In this document: piece after piece, positions 51,369 through 60,306 of the stretch | Layout: each line of letters opens with the position of its first letter | How positions within the stretch are numbered: position 1 is the first letter of the stretch | NCBI RefSeq assembly: GCF_015712165.1 | Contig: NZ_JADPZX010000004.1 | Coordinates: forward strand, 1-61,127 | Reading direction: 5' to 3' | Length of the DNA stretch: 61,127 nucleotides | Source of the DNA: Streptomyces spinoverrucosus | GTDB lineage: Bacteria > Actinomycetota > Actinomycetes > Streptomycetales > Streptomycetaceae | The notes under the pieces: model-generated | The model's database searches: none | Told to the model about the DNA's origin: nothing | What the model saw: the letters and a program-made list of their open reading frames with translations, nothing else | Program-made: the position numbers and the translations under genes

Positions 51369-52565
51369 GTGACATACGCCCAAGAGGCAAGTGGGGGACT
51401 GGGACGTCCTACGGCGCACGCGGACGAGGACCGCCCGCCGGACCTCGTCACCGCCCTCGCCCGCGCCCGCTCCGCGGAGGATCCCGGCCCGGACACACCC
51501 GCCGGGCCCGCCGTCCGCGCCTGGCCGGGACCATCGCGCCCCATACCGGAGCCCGGTCCCGGCGAGCTGGACCTGCGGGCCCTGCTCCGTCTCTCCCTGG
51601 CGGCCTCGGACCGTTCCGGGCGGCTGCGGCCCGCCCCTTCCGCGGGCGCGCTGCACCCGGTGGACACCGAACTCGTCGTGGGTGCCGGCTGCCCGCTGCC
51701 GCCCGGACGCTACGGCTACGACCCGCTGCGCCACCGCGTGCACCGCCTCGGCCGGGAACCCGACGGCACGCCGCCCGGGGCGACCGTCGAACTCTCCGTC
51801 ACCCCACGGCGCACGGTCTCCCACTACGGACACCGGGCCTGGCCGCTGATACTGCTGGACACCGGGCACGCTGCCGCAGCGCTGTGGCTCGCGGCGCGCG
51901 CGCTGGGCACGTGCGCCGCCCGGCTCAGGCTGGACGGTCTCGCCGAGTCCCCGCTCGCCGAGGTGCACTTCGACCTGCCCGAGCGGACGGATCAGGTTCG
52001 CCCACGCGACGGCACGCGATGGACCGATCCGTGTCTCGGCTCGGGCGCGCCCACGCCCGGCGCGCTGCTGGCCCGCCGCAGCGCGCCGCCACCGCTCACC
52101 GGCACCCCGTCCCGGGACGTTCTGCGGGCCGTGCTCGCGACCGCCGTCCAGGCGAGCGCCGGTGAGCTCTCCTGGTGCGCGGCCGTCGGCGAACCGCAGC
52201 CCGAGCTGGTCGAACTTGCGCCCGACGGCACACTGCGGCGGCTCGCGGCGGGGGAGGCCCGGCCGACGCTCGCCGTCTGGGCCGCGCGCCAGGCGTGGAT
52301 CGCGGACGCGGGCGCCGTCCTGCTCGCGTACGGCTGCCCGGCGGACGCCGACGCCCCGAGGATCCGCCGAGCGCACCTGCGGGCCGGGTTCGCGGTCCAT
52401 CTGGCGCAGGTGGCCGCCGTACGACACGGGCCGGCCGCGCGCCCCGTCGGCTCCTGGCAGCAGGCGGACCTGGGCGCGGCGCTCGGCACTCCACCGGGCC
52501 GGGACTGGATCGTCCACGGCCTGGCCCTCGGCACCACCCATCCCGACGAGGAGAAGACCTCGTGA
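51369..52565 (+). CDS. SagB/ThcOx-type FMN dehydrogenase
   Basis: A 398-residue nitroreductase-fold protein that would oxidise azolines to azoles. RLRPAPSAGALHPVDTELVV is the first SagB half-motif and HRAWPLILLDTGHAAAALWLAARALG the FMN-binding helix. A second, weaker half (residues about 250-390) follows, with AGELSWCAAVG. The chain looks like two nitroreductase-like repeats. It starts with GTG 51369, 10 bp after the YcaO stop, and overlaps the ABC exporter by GTGA. Confidence 0.78.
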   Translation: MTYAQEASGGLGRPTAHADEDRPPDLVTALARARSAEDPGPDTPAGPAVRAWPGPSRPIPEPGPGELDLRALLRLSLAASDRSGRLRPAPSAGALHPVDTELVVGAGCPLPPGRYGYDPLRHRVHRLGREPDGTPPGATVELSVTPRRTVSHYGHRAWPLILLDTGHAAAALWLAARALGTCAARLRLDGLAESPLAEVHFDLPERTDQVRPRDGTRWTDPCLGSGAPTPGALLARRSAPPPLTGTPSRDVLRAVLATAVQASAGELSWCAAVGEPQPELVELAPDGTLRRLAAGEARPTLAVWAARQAWIADAGAVLLAYGCPADADAPRIRRAHLRAGFAVHLAQVAAVRHGPAARPVGSWQQADLGAALGTPPGRDWIVHGLALGTTHPDEEKTS

Positions 52566-54301
52566 TCGTCCACCCCGAGCTGCGTCGCGCCACCCGGCAC
52601 GCACGGCGCCCCCTGCTCGCGGCCACCCTCCTGCAGGCGGCCGTCACCCTCACCCACCTCGCGCAGGCCGTACTGCTGGCAGTCGCCCTCGCCGACCTGG
52701 CCCGCGGTGACACGAACCGGCTCCCGCTGCTCCTCGGCGCGGTGCTCGGCGTCGTCGCCGCACGCGCCGGGCTCGGCAACTGGCAGCGGCGCACCGCCAC
52801 CCGCGCCGGGGCACGGGTCAGGGTGGCGCTGCGGGACGAACTCCTCGCCCACCTCGGACGGCTGGGACCCGCACACCTGACCAACGCCCGCGCCGGGGCT
52901 GTGCGCACCACTCTCGTCGACGGCGTGGAGGGCGTCGACGCCTACGTCTCCCGCTACCTGCCCCAGCTCCTGATCACCCTCACCGTGCCGCCCCTGCTGC
53001 TCGCGGCCCTGACCGCCGTCGAACCGGCCGCCCTCCTCGGCCTCGTCCCCGCTGTGCTCCTCGCCCTCGTCGGGCCGCGCGCCTGGGACCGGCTCCTCGC
53101 CCGGCGCGGCAAGGAGCACTGGGACACCTACGAGCACCTGGGCGCCGACTACCTGGAAGCCCTGCAGGGCATGCCCGCCCTGCGGGCCGCCGGCGCCGTC
53201 GGGCGCACCCGGCAGCGGCTGGAGAAGCGGTCGGCGGCGCTGCACCGGGCCACCGTCGCCAAGCTGCGCGTGTCCCTCGTCGACACCGGCATCACCGACC
53301 TCGCCATCCAGGGCGGCACCGCGGCCGCCGCGCTCCTCGCCTGCTGGTCGGCCGTCACCGGATCCACCACGGCGACCGGCACCTACCTGGTGCTGCTCCT
53401 CACCTCCGAGTGCTTCCGGCCCGTCCGCGACCTGTCCCGCGAATGGCACGCCGGGTACCTGGGCGTGTCGGCCGCGGACGGGCTCACGGCGCTGCGCACC
53501 GCCGACCCCGCCGTCCCCGACACGGGCACGGCACCGGCACACTGGCCGGACCCGCCCGAACTGCGCTTCGAGCACGTCGAGTTCAGCTACGACGGTGCCG
53601 ACACGCCCGCGCTCCGCGGCGTCAGCTTCACCGCCGAGGCGGGCCGCACGACGGCGATCGTCGGCCCTTCCGGCGCCGGCAAGTCCACGCTTCTCGCCCT
53701 GCTCCTGCGCCACCACGACGCGCAGGGCGGCCGGATCACCCTCGACGGCCGCGACGTGAGGGCGTACGCGCTGGACTCGCTGCGCCAGAGCATCGCGGTC
53801 GTCTCCCAGGAGACGTACCTCTTCCACGCCACCATCGCCGACAACCTGCGCCTGGCCAGGCCGGACGCCACGGACGACGAGCTGACGCGCGCGGCACGCA
53901 CCGCCGGCATCCACGACGAGATCGCCGCCCTCCCCGACGGCTACGCCACCGTCCTCGGCGAGCGGGGCGCCACCCTCTCCGGCGGTCAGCGGCAGCGGCT
54001 CGCCCTCGCGCGGGCCCTGCTGGCCGACACACCGGTGCTCGTTCTCGACGAGGCCACCAGCGCGGTCGACGAACGCCGTGAGGCGGACATCGTCGGTGAA
54101 CTGCCGGCCGCCGCGGGCGGCCGGACCGTTCTGGTGGTCGCCCACCGGCTCGCCGCCGTCCGGCACGCCGACCGCATCGTCGTCCTCGACGGCGGACGGG
54201 TGGACGCCGTCGGCGAACACACCACCCTCGTCGAAGCGGGGGGCGTCTACGCGGAACTCGTCAAGGCGGGCCACACGTACGAAGAAGGGCTCGCCGCATG
54301 A
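52562..54301 (+). CDS. Half-size ABC exporter (CydD-like), subunit 1
   Basis: A 579-residue exporter with six membrane helices (residues about 20-320) fused to an ATPase. Walker A is GPSGAGKST, the Q-loop is VVSQETYLF, the signature LSGGQRQRLALARALL, Walker B VLVLDEATSAVD and H-loop VAHRL. It pairs with the next gene through ATGA and is co-translated with the peptide-modifying enzymes, so it probably exports the mature peptide. There is no peptidase C39 domain, so leader removal must be done by another protein. Confidence 0.87.
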   Translation: MIVHPELRRATRHARRPLLAATLLQAAVTLTHLAQAVLLAVALADLARGDTNRLPLLLGAVLGVVAARAGLGNWQRRTATRAGARVRVALRDELLAHLGRLGPAHLTNARAGAVRTTLVDGVEGVDAYVSRYLPQLLITLTVPPLLLAALTAVEPAALLGLVPAVLLALVGPRAWDRLLARRGKEHWDTYEHLGADYLEALQGMPALRAAGAVGRTRQRLEKRSAALHRATVAKLRVSLVDTGITDLAIQGGTAAAALLACWSAVTGSTTATGTYLVLLLTSECFRPVRDLSREWHAGYLGVSAADGLTALRTADPAVPDTGTAPAHWPDPPELRFEHVEFSYDGADTPALRGVSFTAEAGRTTAIVGPSGAGKSTLLALLLRHHDAQGGRITLDGRDVRAYALDSLRQSIAVVSQETYLFHATIADNLRLARPDATDDELTRAARTAGIHDEIAALPDGYATVLGERGATLSGGQRQRLALARALLADTPVLVLDEATSAVDERREADIVGELPAAAGGRTVLVVAHRLAAVRHADRIVVLDGGRVDAVGEHTTLVEAGGVYAELVKAGHTYEEGLAA

Positions 54302-56049
54302 GCAGCACCCCTGGCAGCTCTACCGCCGACGTGCCCGCGCGCGGCTCACTGCGCGCGCTGCTCCCCGCCCTCGCCGGGCACCGCGCCATGATGGCCCGCA
54401 CCTGCGCCGCAGCACTCGTCGAACAGGGCTCGCTCGTCACGTTGCTGACGCTGGCCGCGCACACCGTCGGAACCGCCGTCATCGAGAACCGAGCCCCCTC
54501 GGCGGGTACGGTCGGCGCGCTGATCGTCCTCGTCCTCGTCCGTGCCCTGATGACCTGGCGCGAGATGGACCTCTCGCACGACCTGGCCTACCGGGTGCTT
54601 GCCGAACTGCGCGTGCGCGTCTTCGACGGGCTCGCCCGCAGTGCGCCCGCCCGTGTCGCCGGCCGGCGCAGCGGGGACCTGGCCGCCACCGCCATGGCCG
54701 ACGTCGAGGCACTGGAGTTCTTCTACGCCCACACCACCGCCCAACTCCTCGCATCCGGTGTGGTGTTCACGGGCGGGGCCGCTGTTCTGGCCACGGTGGA
54801 GTCATGGCTGCTGGTGGCGGTCCTGCCGATCGCCGCGCTGCTCGCCGTGGCGCCCTTCGCCGACGCGCGCGCACGCGCGGCGCGCGGGGCCCGCACCCGG
54901 GCGGCCACCGCGAAGCTGTCGGCGGACACCGTGGAGTCCGTCGACGGGCTGCGCGAACTGCTCGCCTTCGGCGGGTTGGCCGAGCGGCGAGCCCGCCTCG
55001 CCGAACAGGGCCGCAGGGTGGGCGAGGCCCAGCGGGCCGAAGCCACCTGGGAGGCCACGGCAGCCGCCGTCCGTGATCTGCTCATCGTGCTGGCGTTGCT
55101 GGGCGTGGTGGCCGCCGCGGCGCAGTCCGTCACCTCCGGTCGGCTGCACGGCGCGTGGGCCCCGGCGGCGATGGCGCTGGCCCTGTCGGTGCTGGCCCCC
55201 GTCGCCGAGTCGGCCCGGGCACTGAGCCAGGCGGTGGGACTGCGCGCCGCGGCCGCCCGCGTCGACGCGGCCCTGAAGGCCCCCGCTCTCGCCCCGCCGC
55301 CCGCCTCACCCCAACCGCTTCCCCCGGGCCCCCTGGGCGTTCGGCTGCACCAGGTGAGCTTCGACTACGGAGGCCGGCCTGTGCTGGACGGACTTGAGCT
55401 GACGGTCCGCGCAGGGCAGACCCTGGCCCTGGTCGGTGTCTCGGGAGCCGGCAAGTCGACCTGCGCGCACCTGCTGGCCCGCTTCTGGGATCCGGCCGAG
55501 GGCGCCGTCCACCTGCTGCCCGGCGACGGCGATCCCGTCGACCTGCGCGACCTCAGCGACGCCGAACTCCGTCGTGCCGTCGCGGTGGTGGGCCAGGACA
55601 CCCCCCTCTTCCACGGCACCCTCGCCGACAACCTGCGGCTCGCCGCACCCCAGGCGTCCGACGATCTCCTGGCCGAAACGGCCCGGCTGTGCGGAGTCGA
55701 CGGGATCGCCCCCATGGACGCCCTCGTCGGCGAGCGCGGCTCCACCGTCTCCGGCGGCCAGCGCGCGCGGATCGCTCTCGCCCGCGCGCTGCTGGCCGAG
55801 CCGAGAGTCCTCGTGCTCGACGAGACCACCGCCCACCTGGACAACGTCAGTGACGCCCAACTCGCCACCGCTCTCGGCAGGGAAGACCGCACCACTGTCG
55901 TCATCGCCCACCGCCCCGCCACCATCCGCCGCGCCGACCGCATCGCCGTCCTGGAGGCCGGCCGCATCACGGAGGAGGGCACGTGGGACGAACTCACCTC
56001 CCGCCCCGACAGCGCGCTCAACCGCGTCCTGGCCGTCACCCCGTCCTGA
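54298..56049 (+). CDS. Half-size ABC exporter (CydC-like), subunit 2
   Basis: A 583-residue partner of the preceding exporter. Membrane region about residues 20-310. The ATPase has Walker A GVSGAGKST, VVGQDTPLF, signature VSGGQRARIALARALL, and Walker B VLVLDETTAHLD. The Walker B glutamate is intact in both subunits, so neither nucleotide site is obviously degenerate. Last gene of the peptide operon; a 191-bp gap separates it from the PLP-enzyme genes. Confidence 0.87.
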   Translation: MSSTPGSSTADVPARGSLRALLPALAGHRAMMARTCAAALVEQGSLVTLLTLAAHTVGTAVIENRAPSAGTVGALIVLVLVRALMTWREMDLSHDLAYRVLAELRVRVFDGLARSAPARVAGRRSGDLAATAMADVEALEFFYAHTTAQLLASGVVFTGGAAVLATVESWLLVAVLPIAALLAVAPFADARARAARGARTRAATAKLSADTVESVDGLRELLAFGGLAERRARLAEQGRRVGEAQRAEATWEATAAAVRDLLIVLALLGVVAAAAQSVTSGRLHGAWAPAAMALALSVLAPVAESARALSQAVGLRAAAARVDAALKAPALAPPPASPQPLPPGPLGVRLHQVSFDYGGRPVLDGLELTVRAGQTLALVGVSGAGKSTCAHLLARFWDPAEGAVHLLPGDGDPVDLRDLSDAELRRAVAVVGQDTPLFHGTLADNLRLAAPQASDDLLAETARLCGVDGIAPMDALVGERGSTVSGGQRARIALARALLAEPRVLVLDETTAHLDNVSDAQLATALGREDRTTVVIAHRPATIRRADRIAVLEAGRITEEGTWDELTSRPDSALNRVLAVTPS

Positions 56050-56130
56050 CCTCCGACGGCTGTACCGCGTCGAGTTCGGCACGGACGGCGCGTATGTGCC
56101 TCTCACCCCCCGGGCTTAAAGGCGTAAGTA

Positions 56131-56151
56131 TTCGGAAATGATGTCCCCGAA
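56131..56151. promoter_or_regulatory. Weak Zur-like/inverted-repeat site upstream of the PLP-enzyme genes
   Basis: TTCGG-N11-CCGAA frames the core GGAAATGATGTCC. The 15 bp from 56133 match only 10 of 15 Zur positions, but AAATGAT is identical to the stronger sites. It is the only operator-like element in the 191-bp gap before the decarboxylase. Confidence 0.3.
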
Positions 56152-56240
56152 CGGTTGTCCGGGCCGCTGTCGACGCGTGGAGGCAGCGGCTCCGCAGCGT
56201 CGGGGGACGCGGTCGCCCGACGCACGGGGAGGAGCCTGTC

Positions 56241-57734
56241 GTGCGTGTGCCCTTGTACCTGCAGCCACGGCTCGAACCACCGCTCAGCTCTCTCCTGGAC
56301 GCCCCGAACCTCCTGCACACGCTCGTCGACGCGCTCGGCTCCCCCCTCAACGTGCTGCTGCCCGACCGGATCGCGGAGAACGCCGAGCGCTTCCGAGCGG
56401 TCTACCGCAGGCACCGCCTCACCGGCCGGATCTCCTTCGCCCACAAGGCGAACCGGTCCAGCGCGCTGCTGCGGCGACTGGCCGTGACCGACCCGGGCGC
56501 GGTCGGTGTCGACGTCGCCTCGCTGGACGAGTTGCAGCACGCCCTGGGGTGCGGTTTCACACCGGACCGGATCACCGCCACCGGCCCCAAGAACCCCGAC
56601 TTCCTGTGGCTCGCCGCCCGCACGGGCGTGACCGTGCACCCGGACTCGGTGACGGAGCTGGAGCAACTCGCCGGGCTGGTGAACAAGTTCGCGCTGCCGA
56701 GGGTCGCCGTCCTGCCAAGGCTGTCCGGGTTCGAGACCGCCACCGGCACCGGTGTCTCCGGCGTGAGGATGCTCTCCCGGCGCAGCCGCTTCGGCGTGCC
56801 GGTGGGCGAGGCGGGCGCGCTGCTGGACGCGCTGGAGCGGCACCGGAACGCCGTCGACCCGGTCGGCGTGGCGTACCACCTGGACACCACGGGGCTCGCG
56901 GAGAAGGCCCTCGCGCTTGAGCAGTGCGTGGGAATCATGGACGAACTCCGTGGCCGGGGACTGGATCCGCGGATCGTCGACATGGGCGGAGGGTTCGGCG
57001 TCGGCTACGTCGAGGACGCGGGCCAGTGGGAGCGCTACACCACCGAGCTGGCCAACGCCGTACTGGGCACCCGGCCCGCGCTGACCTGGCGCGGTCACGG
57101 CTACGGCCTGCGCAACGAGGGCGGCACACTGCGCGGAGCGCTGGGGCTGTACCCGGCCCACCGCCCGAAGGCCGGGCCCGGATACCTCGACGAGCTCCTC
57201 TCCACACCCGCACCGACCTCCGGTCGCCCTCCGGCCACCCTGCTCCTGGAGCACCTCTACGACCTGTCCGTCCAGCCGGGCAGAGCACTGGTCGACCAGT
57301 GCGGTGCCGTACTGGCCCGGGTGCTCGAGGCGCGACTCACCGGCTCCGGGGACCATCTGGTGCGCCTCGGCATGAACGCCGGGGACATGAGTCTGGAGGA
57401 GCACGGAGTCCTCGTCGATCCCGTACTGATCCCTCGCAGCGGTGGCGAACAGGAAGCAGACAACGGGCCGGTGGCGGTCCATCTCTTCGGAAACCTGTGC
57501 CTGGAGGCCGATCTGATCACCCGACGGACCGTGTTCCTGCCCCGCATGCCGCGCGCCGGCGACCTCCTCGTGTTCGCCAACACCGCGGGCTACGCGATGG
57601 ATTTCCACGCCCACTCCGCCCAGCGGCAACCCGTCGCCCGGACGGTCGCCGTCACGCCGGACGGCGACTCCTGGCGATGGTGCCTGGACGACGAGTACTG
57701 GCCGATCACGCAGTCGGAGGGACCGGCGTCATGA
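56241..57734 (+). CDS. Y4yA-like fold-III PLP-dependent decarboxylase
   Basis: A 497-residue relative of diaminopimelate/ornithine decarboxylases (alanine-racemase fold). The Schiff-base lysine is K69 in ISFAHKANRSSALL. MGGGFGVGYV near residue 246 is the phosphate-binding glycine loop. LFGNLCLEADLI matches the GPxCESxD motif region, with C in the usual place. DLLVFANTAGYAM is the closing motif. It resembles Y4yA proteins of rhizobial symbiotic plasmids. The substrate may be a diamino acid; inferred. GTG 56241 has GGGAGGAG upstream. The stop overlaps the next gene (ATGA). Confidence 0.82.
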   Translation: MRVPLYLQPRLEPPLSSLLDAPNLLHTLVDALGSPLNVLLPDRIAENAERFRAVYRRHRLTGRISFAHKANRSSALLRRLAVTDPGAVGVDVASLDELQHALGCGFTPDRITATGPKNPDFLWLAARTGVTVHPDSVTELEQLAGLVNKFALPRVAVLPRLSGFETATGTGVSGVRMLSRRSRFGVPVGEAGALLDALERHRNAVDPVGVAYHLDTTGLAEKALALEQCVGIMDELRGRGLDPRIVDMGGGFGVGYVEDAGQWERYTTELANAVLGTRPALTWRGHGYGLRNEGGTLRGALGLYPAHRPKAGPGYLDELLSTPAPTSGRPPATLLLEHLYDLSVQPGRALVDQCGAVLARVLEARLTGSGDHLVRLGMNAGDMSLEEHGVLVDPVLIPRSGGEQEADNGPVAVHLFGNLCLEADLITRRTVFLPRMPRAGDLLVFANTAGYAMDFHAHSAQRQPVARTVAVTPDGDSWRWCLDDEYWPITQSEGPAS

Positions 57735-59059
57735 GGTACGACAGCATCACCGAGGCCATCGGCAACACCCCACTCGTGCGCATCGACCCGGCCGTGCACG
57801 GCCTGCGCCACATCGACCTGTACGCGAAGCTGGAGATGCTCAACCCCTTCGGCTCGGTCAAGGACAGGCCGGCCTGGAACATGGCCGGCCCGCACCTGGC
57901 CGCAGCGGCCGAACGCGACGAGACGGTCGTGGAGCTGTCGAGCGGGAACACGGCGAAGGCACTGGCCCTGCTCGCGGGCATGCACGGCCTGAAGTTCAAG
58001 AGCGTCACCAACCGGATGCGCATCCCGGAGATCAAGGAACTGCTTCTGCTCCTCGGCGCCGAGATCGAGGAACTGCCCGGCCAGAGCGAGTGCCTCGACC
58101 CCACCGACACCGACGACCCGCTGACCCGCTTCCACCAGGCGCTCGCCGAGCCCGGCGGCACGTATCTGCACACCGACCAGTACTTCAACCCGCGCAACAC
58201 CCAGGCCCACGCGGCGGGCACCGGCCCGGAGATCATCAAGGACCTGGACGGGCGGGCGCCGGACTGGTTCATCGCCTGCGTGGGCACTGCCGGTTCGTCC
58301 ACCGGTGTGGCCAGGGTGCTGCGCGAGCACGATCCGGACGTGACGGTCGTCGGCCTGGTCGCCGACAAGTCGGACTTCATCCCCGGCATCCGCACCATCG
58401 ACGAGGTGCACCAGGTCGGCCTGTTCGACCCGGCGACGTACGACACGATCGAGTCGGTGACCGCCGACGAGGCCATCGAAGGGATGATGACGCTGATCCG
58501 CCGGTGCGGACTGCTGTCCGGGCCCACCGGAGGAGCGGCATTCCAGGGAGCGGTACGTCATCTGCGCACGGTGGACGCGGAGTCGACCGAGCGGCGGACG
58601 GCGGTGTTCATCGTCTGCGACCGGGCCGAGAGCTACGTCGGTTACGTACGCCGGCGCCGCCCCGAACTCCTCGGGCGGCCGCCCCGGAAGAACTCGGCGG
58701 CAACCCTCACCGAGGCGGAGACACGGGCTGAGGCCACGGTCATCGACACCGACGCCGCCCGCCGGTGGATCACGGGGGGCAGTCCGGCGCCGCTCGTCAT
58801 CGACCTGCGCGGGCCGCACGCCTACGCGGCACTGCACATCGACGGCTCCCTCAACATCGCCGACGAGCTCTTCGACGAACTGCTGCGCGGCGGGCTGCCC
58901 TTCAGCAAGCGGCAGCCGGTACTGCTGGCCTGCCCGGTCGGCGAGAAGTCGGCCCGTTACGCCGCCCTGCTGACCCGCATGGGCCACCCGGACGCGCGCA
59001 GCCTGTCCGGCGGCATCGTGGCCTGGCGTGACGCGGGCGCACCTCTGGTCCGGGACTGA
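57731..59059 (+). CDS. Cysteine-synthase-like PLP enzyme fused to a rhodanese domain
   Basis: A 442-residue fusion. Residues 1-310 are a fold-II PLP enzyme of the O-acetylserine sulfhydrylase/SbnA group: AIGNTPLVRI, K44 in NPFGSVKDRP, SSGNTAKAL, and a GTAGSSTGVARVL phosphate loop. Residues about 340-442 are a rhodanese domain with LRGPHAYAALHIDGSLNI and the catalytic cysteine in LLACPVGEKSARYA. SbnA-type enzymes make 2,3-diaminopropionate precursors; the rhodanese suggests a sulfur donor instead. ATGA overlap with the decarboxylase. The desulfurase follows after 2 bp. Confidence 0.85.
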   Translation: MRYDSITEAIGNTPLVRIDPAVHGLRHIDLYAKLEMLNPFGSVKDRPAWNMAGPHLAAAAERDETVVELSSGNTAKALALLAGMHGLKFKSVTNRMRIPEIKELLLLLGAEIEELPGQSECLDPTDTDDPLTRFHQALAEPGGTYLHTDQYFNPRNTQAHAAGTGPEIIKDLDGRAPDWFIACVGTAGSSTGVARVLREHDPDVTVVGLVADKSDFIPGIRTIDEVHQVGLFDPATYDTIESVTADEAIEGMMTLIRRCGLLSGPTGGAAFQGAVRHLRTVDAESTERRTAVFIVCDRAESYVGYVRRRRPELLGRPPRKNSAATLTEAETRAEATVIDTDAARRWITGGSPAPLVIDLRGPHAYAALHIDGSLNIADELFDELLRGGLPFSKRQPVLLACPVGEKSARYAALLTRMGHPDARSLSGGIVAWRDAGAPLVRD

Positions 59060-59061
59060 GC

Positions 59062-60267
59062 ATGTGGGATGACGAGCTCAAGGAACTGGCGTCCTGGCAG
59101 CAGGAGGTTCGCGGCCAGTTCCCGATCATCACCGGGCATCCCGAGCTGGCCTACCTCGACAGCGCGGCCACCGCACAGAAACCGCGTGCGGTCCTGGATG
59201 CCGTGCAGACGTATCTGACGACGGCGAACGCCAACGCCGGGCGGGGCACCTACCCCTGGGCGAACCGGACGACCGCACTGGTGGAGCGGACCCGGCGACG
59301 CGTCAAGGAGTTCCTCGACGACAGCGAGGCGGAGTCCGGCCGGTCCGCGGTCCACTTCTTCGGTGGCACCACCGAGGGACTGCGCACCGTCGCCCGGGAC
59401 TGGCTCACCACCCACCTCGCCGACGGCGACGAGATCCTCGTCCCGTACGCCGACCACCAGGCGAACCTGGCCCCCTGGCTGGAGGCACGGCGGCTGCTGG
59501 CGGAGCGCGGCGTCGGTGTACGGGTGCGCGGGCTGCCGTACCAGCCGGAGTCCGGCGACTACGACCATCGTGCGCTGCCCGAGGTCGTCGGCCCGCGCAC
59601 CCGCTTCGTCGCCGCCACGCACGTCCACCACGTGTACGGCGGCGACATGAACGTGCACCGCCTGCGCGCGGCAGTCGGCCCCGACGTGCCGATCTGCCTG
59701 GACGCCGCCCAGAGCGTCGGCCATCTGCCGGTGTCCGTGGCCGAACTCGACGTGGACTTCGTGGTCTTCTCCGGGCACAAGGCGCTCGCGCTGCCCGGCA
59801 CCGGAGCCGTGTGGGCACGCAACGCGCCTGGGCGCGGACCGGAGTTCCGGCCAGGTGGCTGGCAGGGAACCCCCAACACCGTGGGCATCGCCTCCCTGGA
59901 GGCCGCGCTCGACTGGCTGGACGCCGCGGGCACGGACCGGATCGCGCGCTGGACGACGGCTCTGGCGGCGCGGCTCACCGACGGGCTGCGCCACCTCGAC
60001 CGGTACGAGATCCTCGGTTGCCAGGCCAGTCTGGCCGCCGACTCCCGCGCACAGCGCCGGCACGGCATCGTGGCCTTCCGGCACCACGACATCCCCTCCG
60101 ACGACCTCGGCTTCATCCTGTTCAGCCACGGGTTCATGGTCCGGGCCGACAACCTCTGCCAGGCGGGCGCGGACGAGAAGACCGCCTCGGTCCGGGTGAG
60201 CGTCCACGTGTACAACACGGTCGAGGAAATCGACCGCCTTCTGACCGTCCTCACCTCACTGGCCTGA
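59062..60267 (+). CDS. SufS-like cysteine desulfurase / class V aminotransferase-fold PLP enzyme
   Basis: A 401-residue fold-I enzyme. YLDSAATAQKP is the N-terminal opening, and GGTTEGLR the cofactor loop. H132 in DHQANLAPW, D214 in CLDAAQSVGH, and PLP lysine K240 in SGHKALALPGTGAV are in place. A cysteine at position 366 (VRADNLCQAG) sits where SufS has its persulfide cysteine, so sulfur transfer is possible. It lies 2 bp after the rhodanese fusion, which could accept the persulfide. No suf scaffold genes are nearby, so a role in a dedicated biosynthetic step rather than Fe-S assembly is likely. Confidence 0.83.
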   Translation: MWDDELKELASWQQEVRGQFPIITGHPELAYLDSAATAQKPRAVLDAVQTYLTTANANAGRGTYPWANRTTALVERTRRRVKEFLDDSEAESGRSAVHFFGGTTEGLRTVARDWLTTHLADGDEILVPYADHQANLAPWLEARRLLAERGVGVRVRGLPYQPESGDYDHRALPEVVGPRTRFVAATHVHHVYGGDMNVHRLRAAVGPDVPICLDAAQSVGHLPVSVAELDVDFVVFSGHKALALPGTGAVWARNAPGRGPEFRPGGWQGTPNTVGIASLEAALDWLDAAGTDRIARWTTALAARLTDGLRHLDRYEILGCQASLAADSRAQRRHGIVAFRHHDIPSDDLGFILFSHGFMVRADNLCQAGADEKTASVRVSVHVYNTVEEIDRLLTVLTSLA

Positions 60268-60292
60268 AAACGTGAATGGGAACCGTTTTCAG
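60264..60292. promoter_or_regulatory. Inverted repeat with Zur-like half sites between desulfurase and methyltransferase
   Basis: CTGAAAACG-N11-CGTTTTCAG: perfect 9-bp arms, the first overlapping the desulfurase stop. TGGGAACCGTTTTCA (60277-60291) is Zur-like on one half only. It could be a terminator, an operator or both. The methyltransferase starts 15 bp later. Confidence 0.4.
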
Positions 60293-60306
60293 CTGTAGGG
60301 TCGCTC

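Noticed and set aside
56241..60267. PLP genes as an [S,S]-EDDS-type zincophore cluster
   Set aside because: A cysteine-synthase-like gene and zinc context fit, but no ornithine-cyclodeaminase-like or argininosuccinate-lyase-like gene is present in the window.
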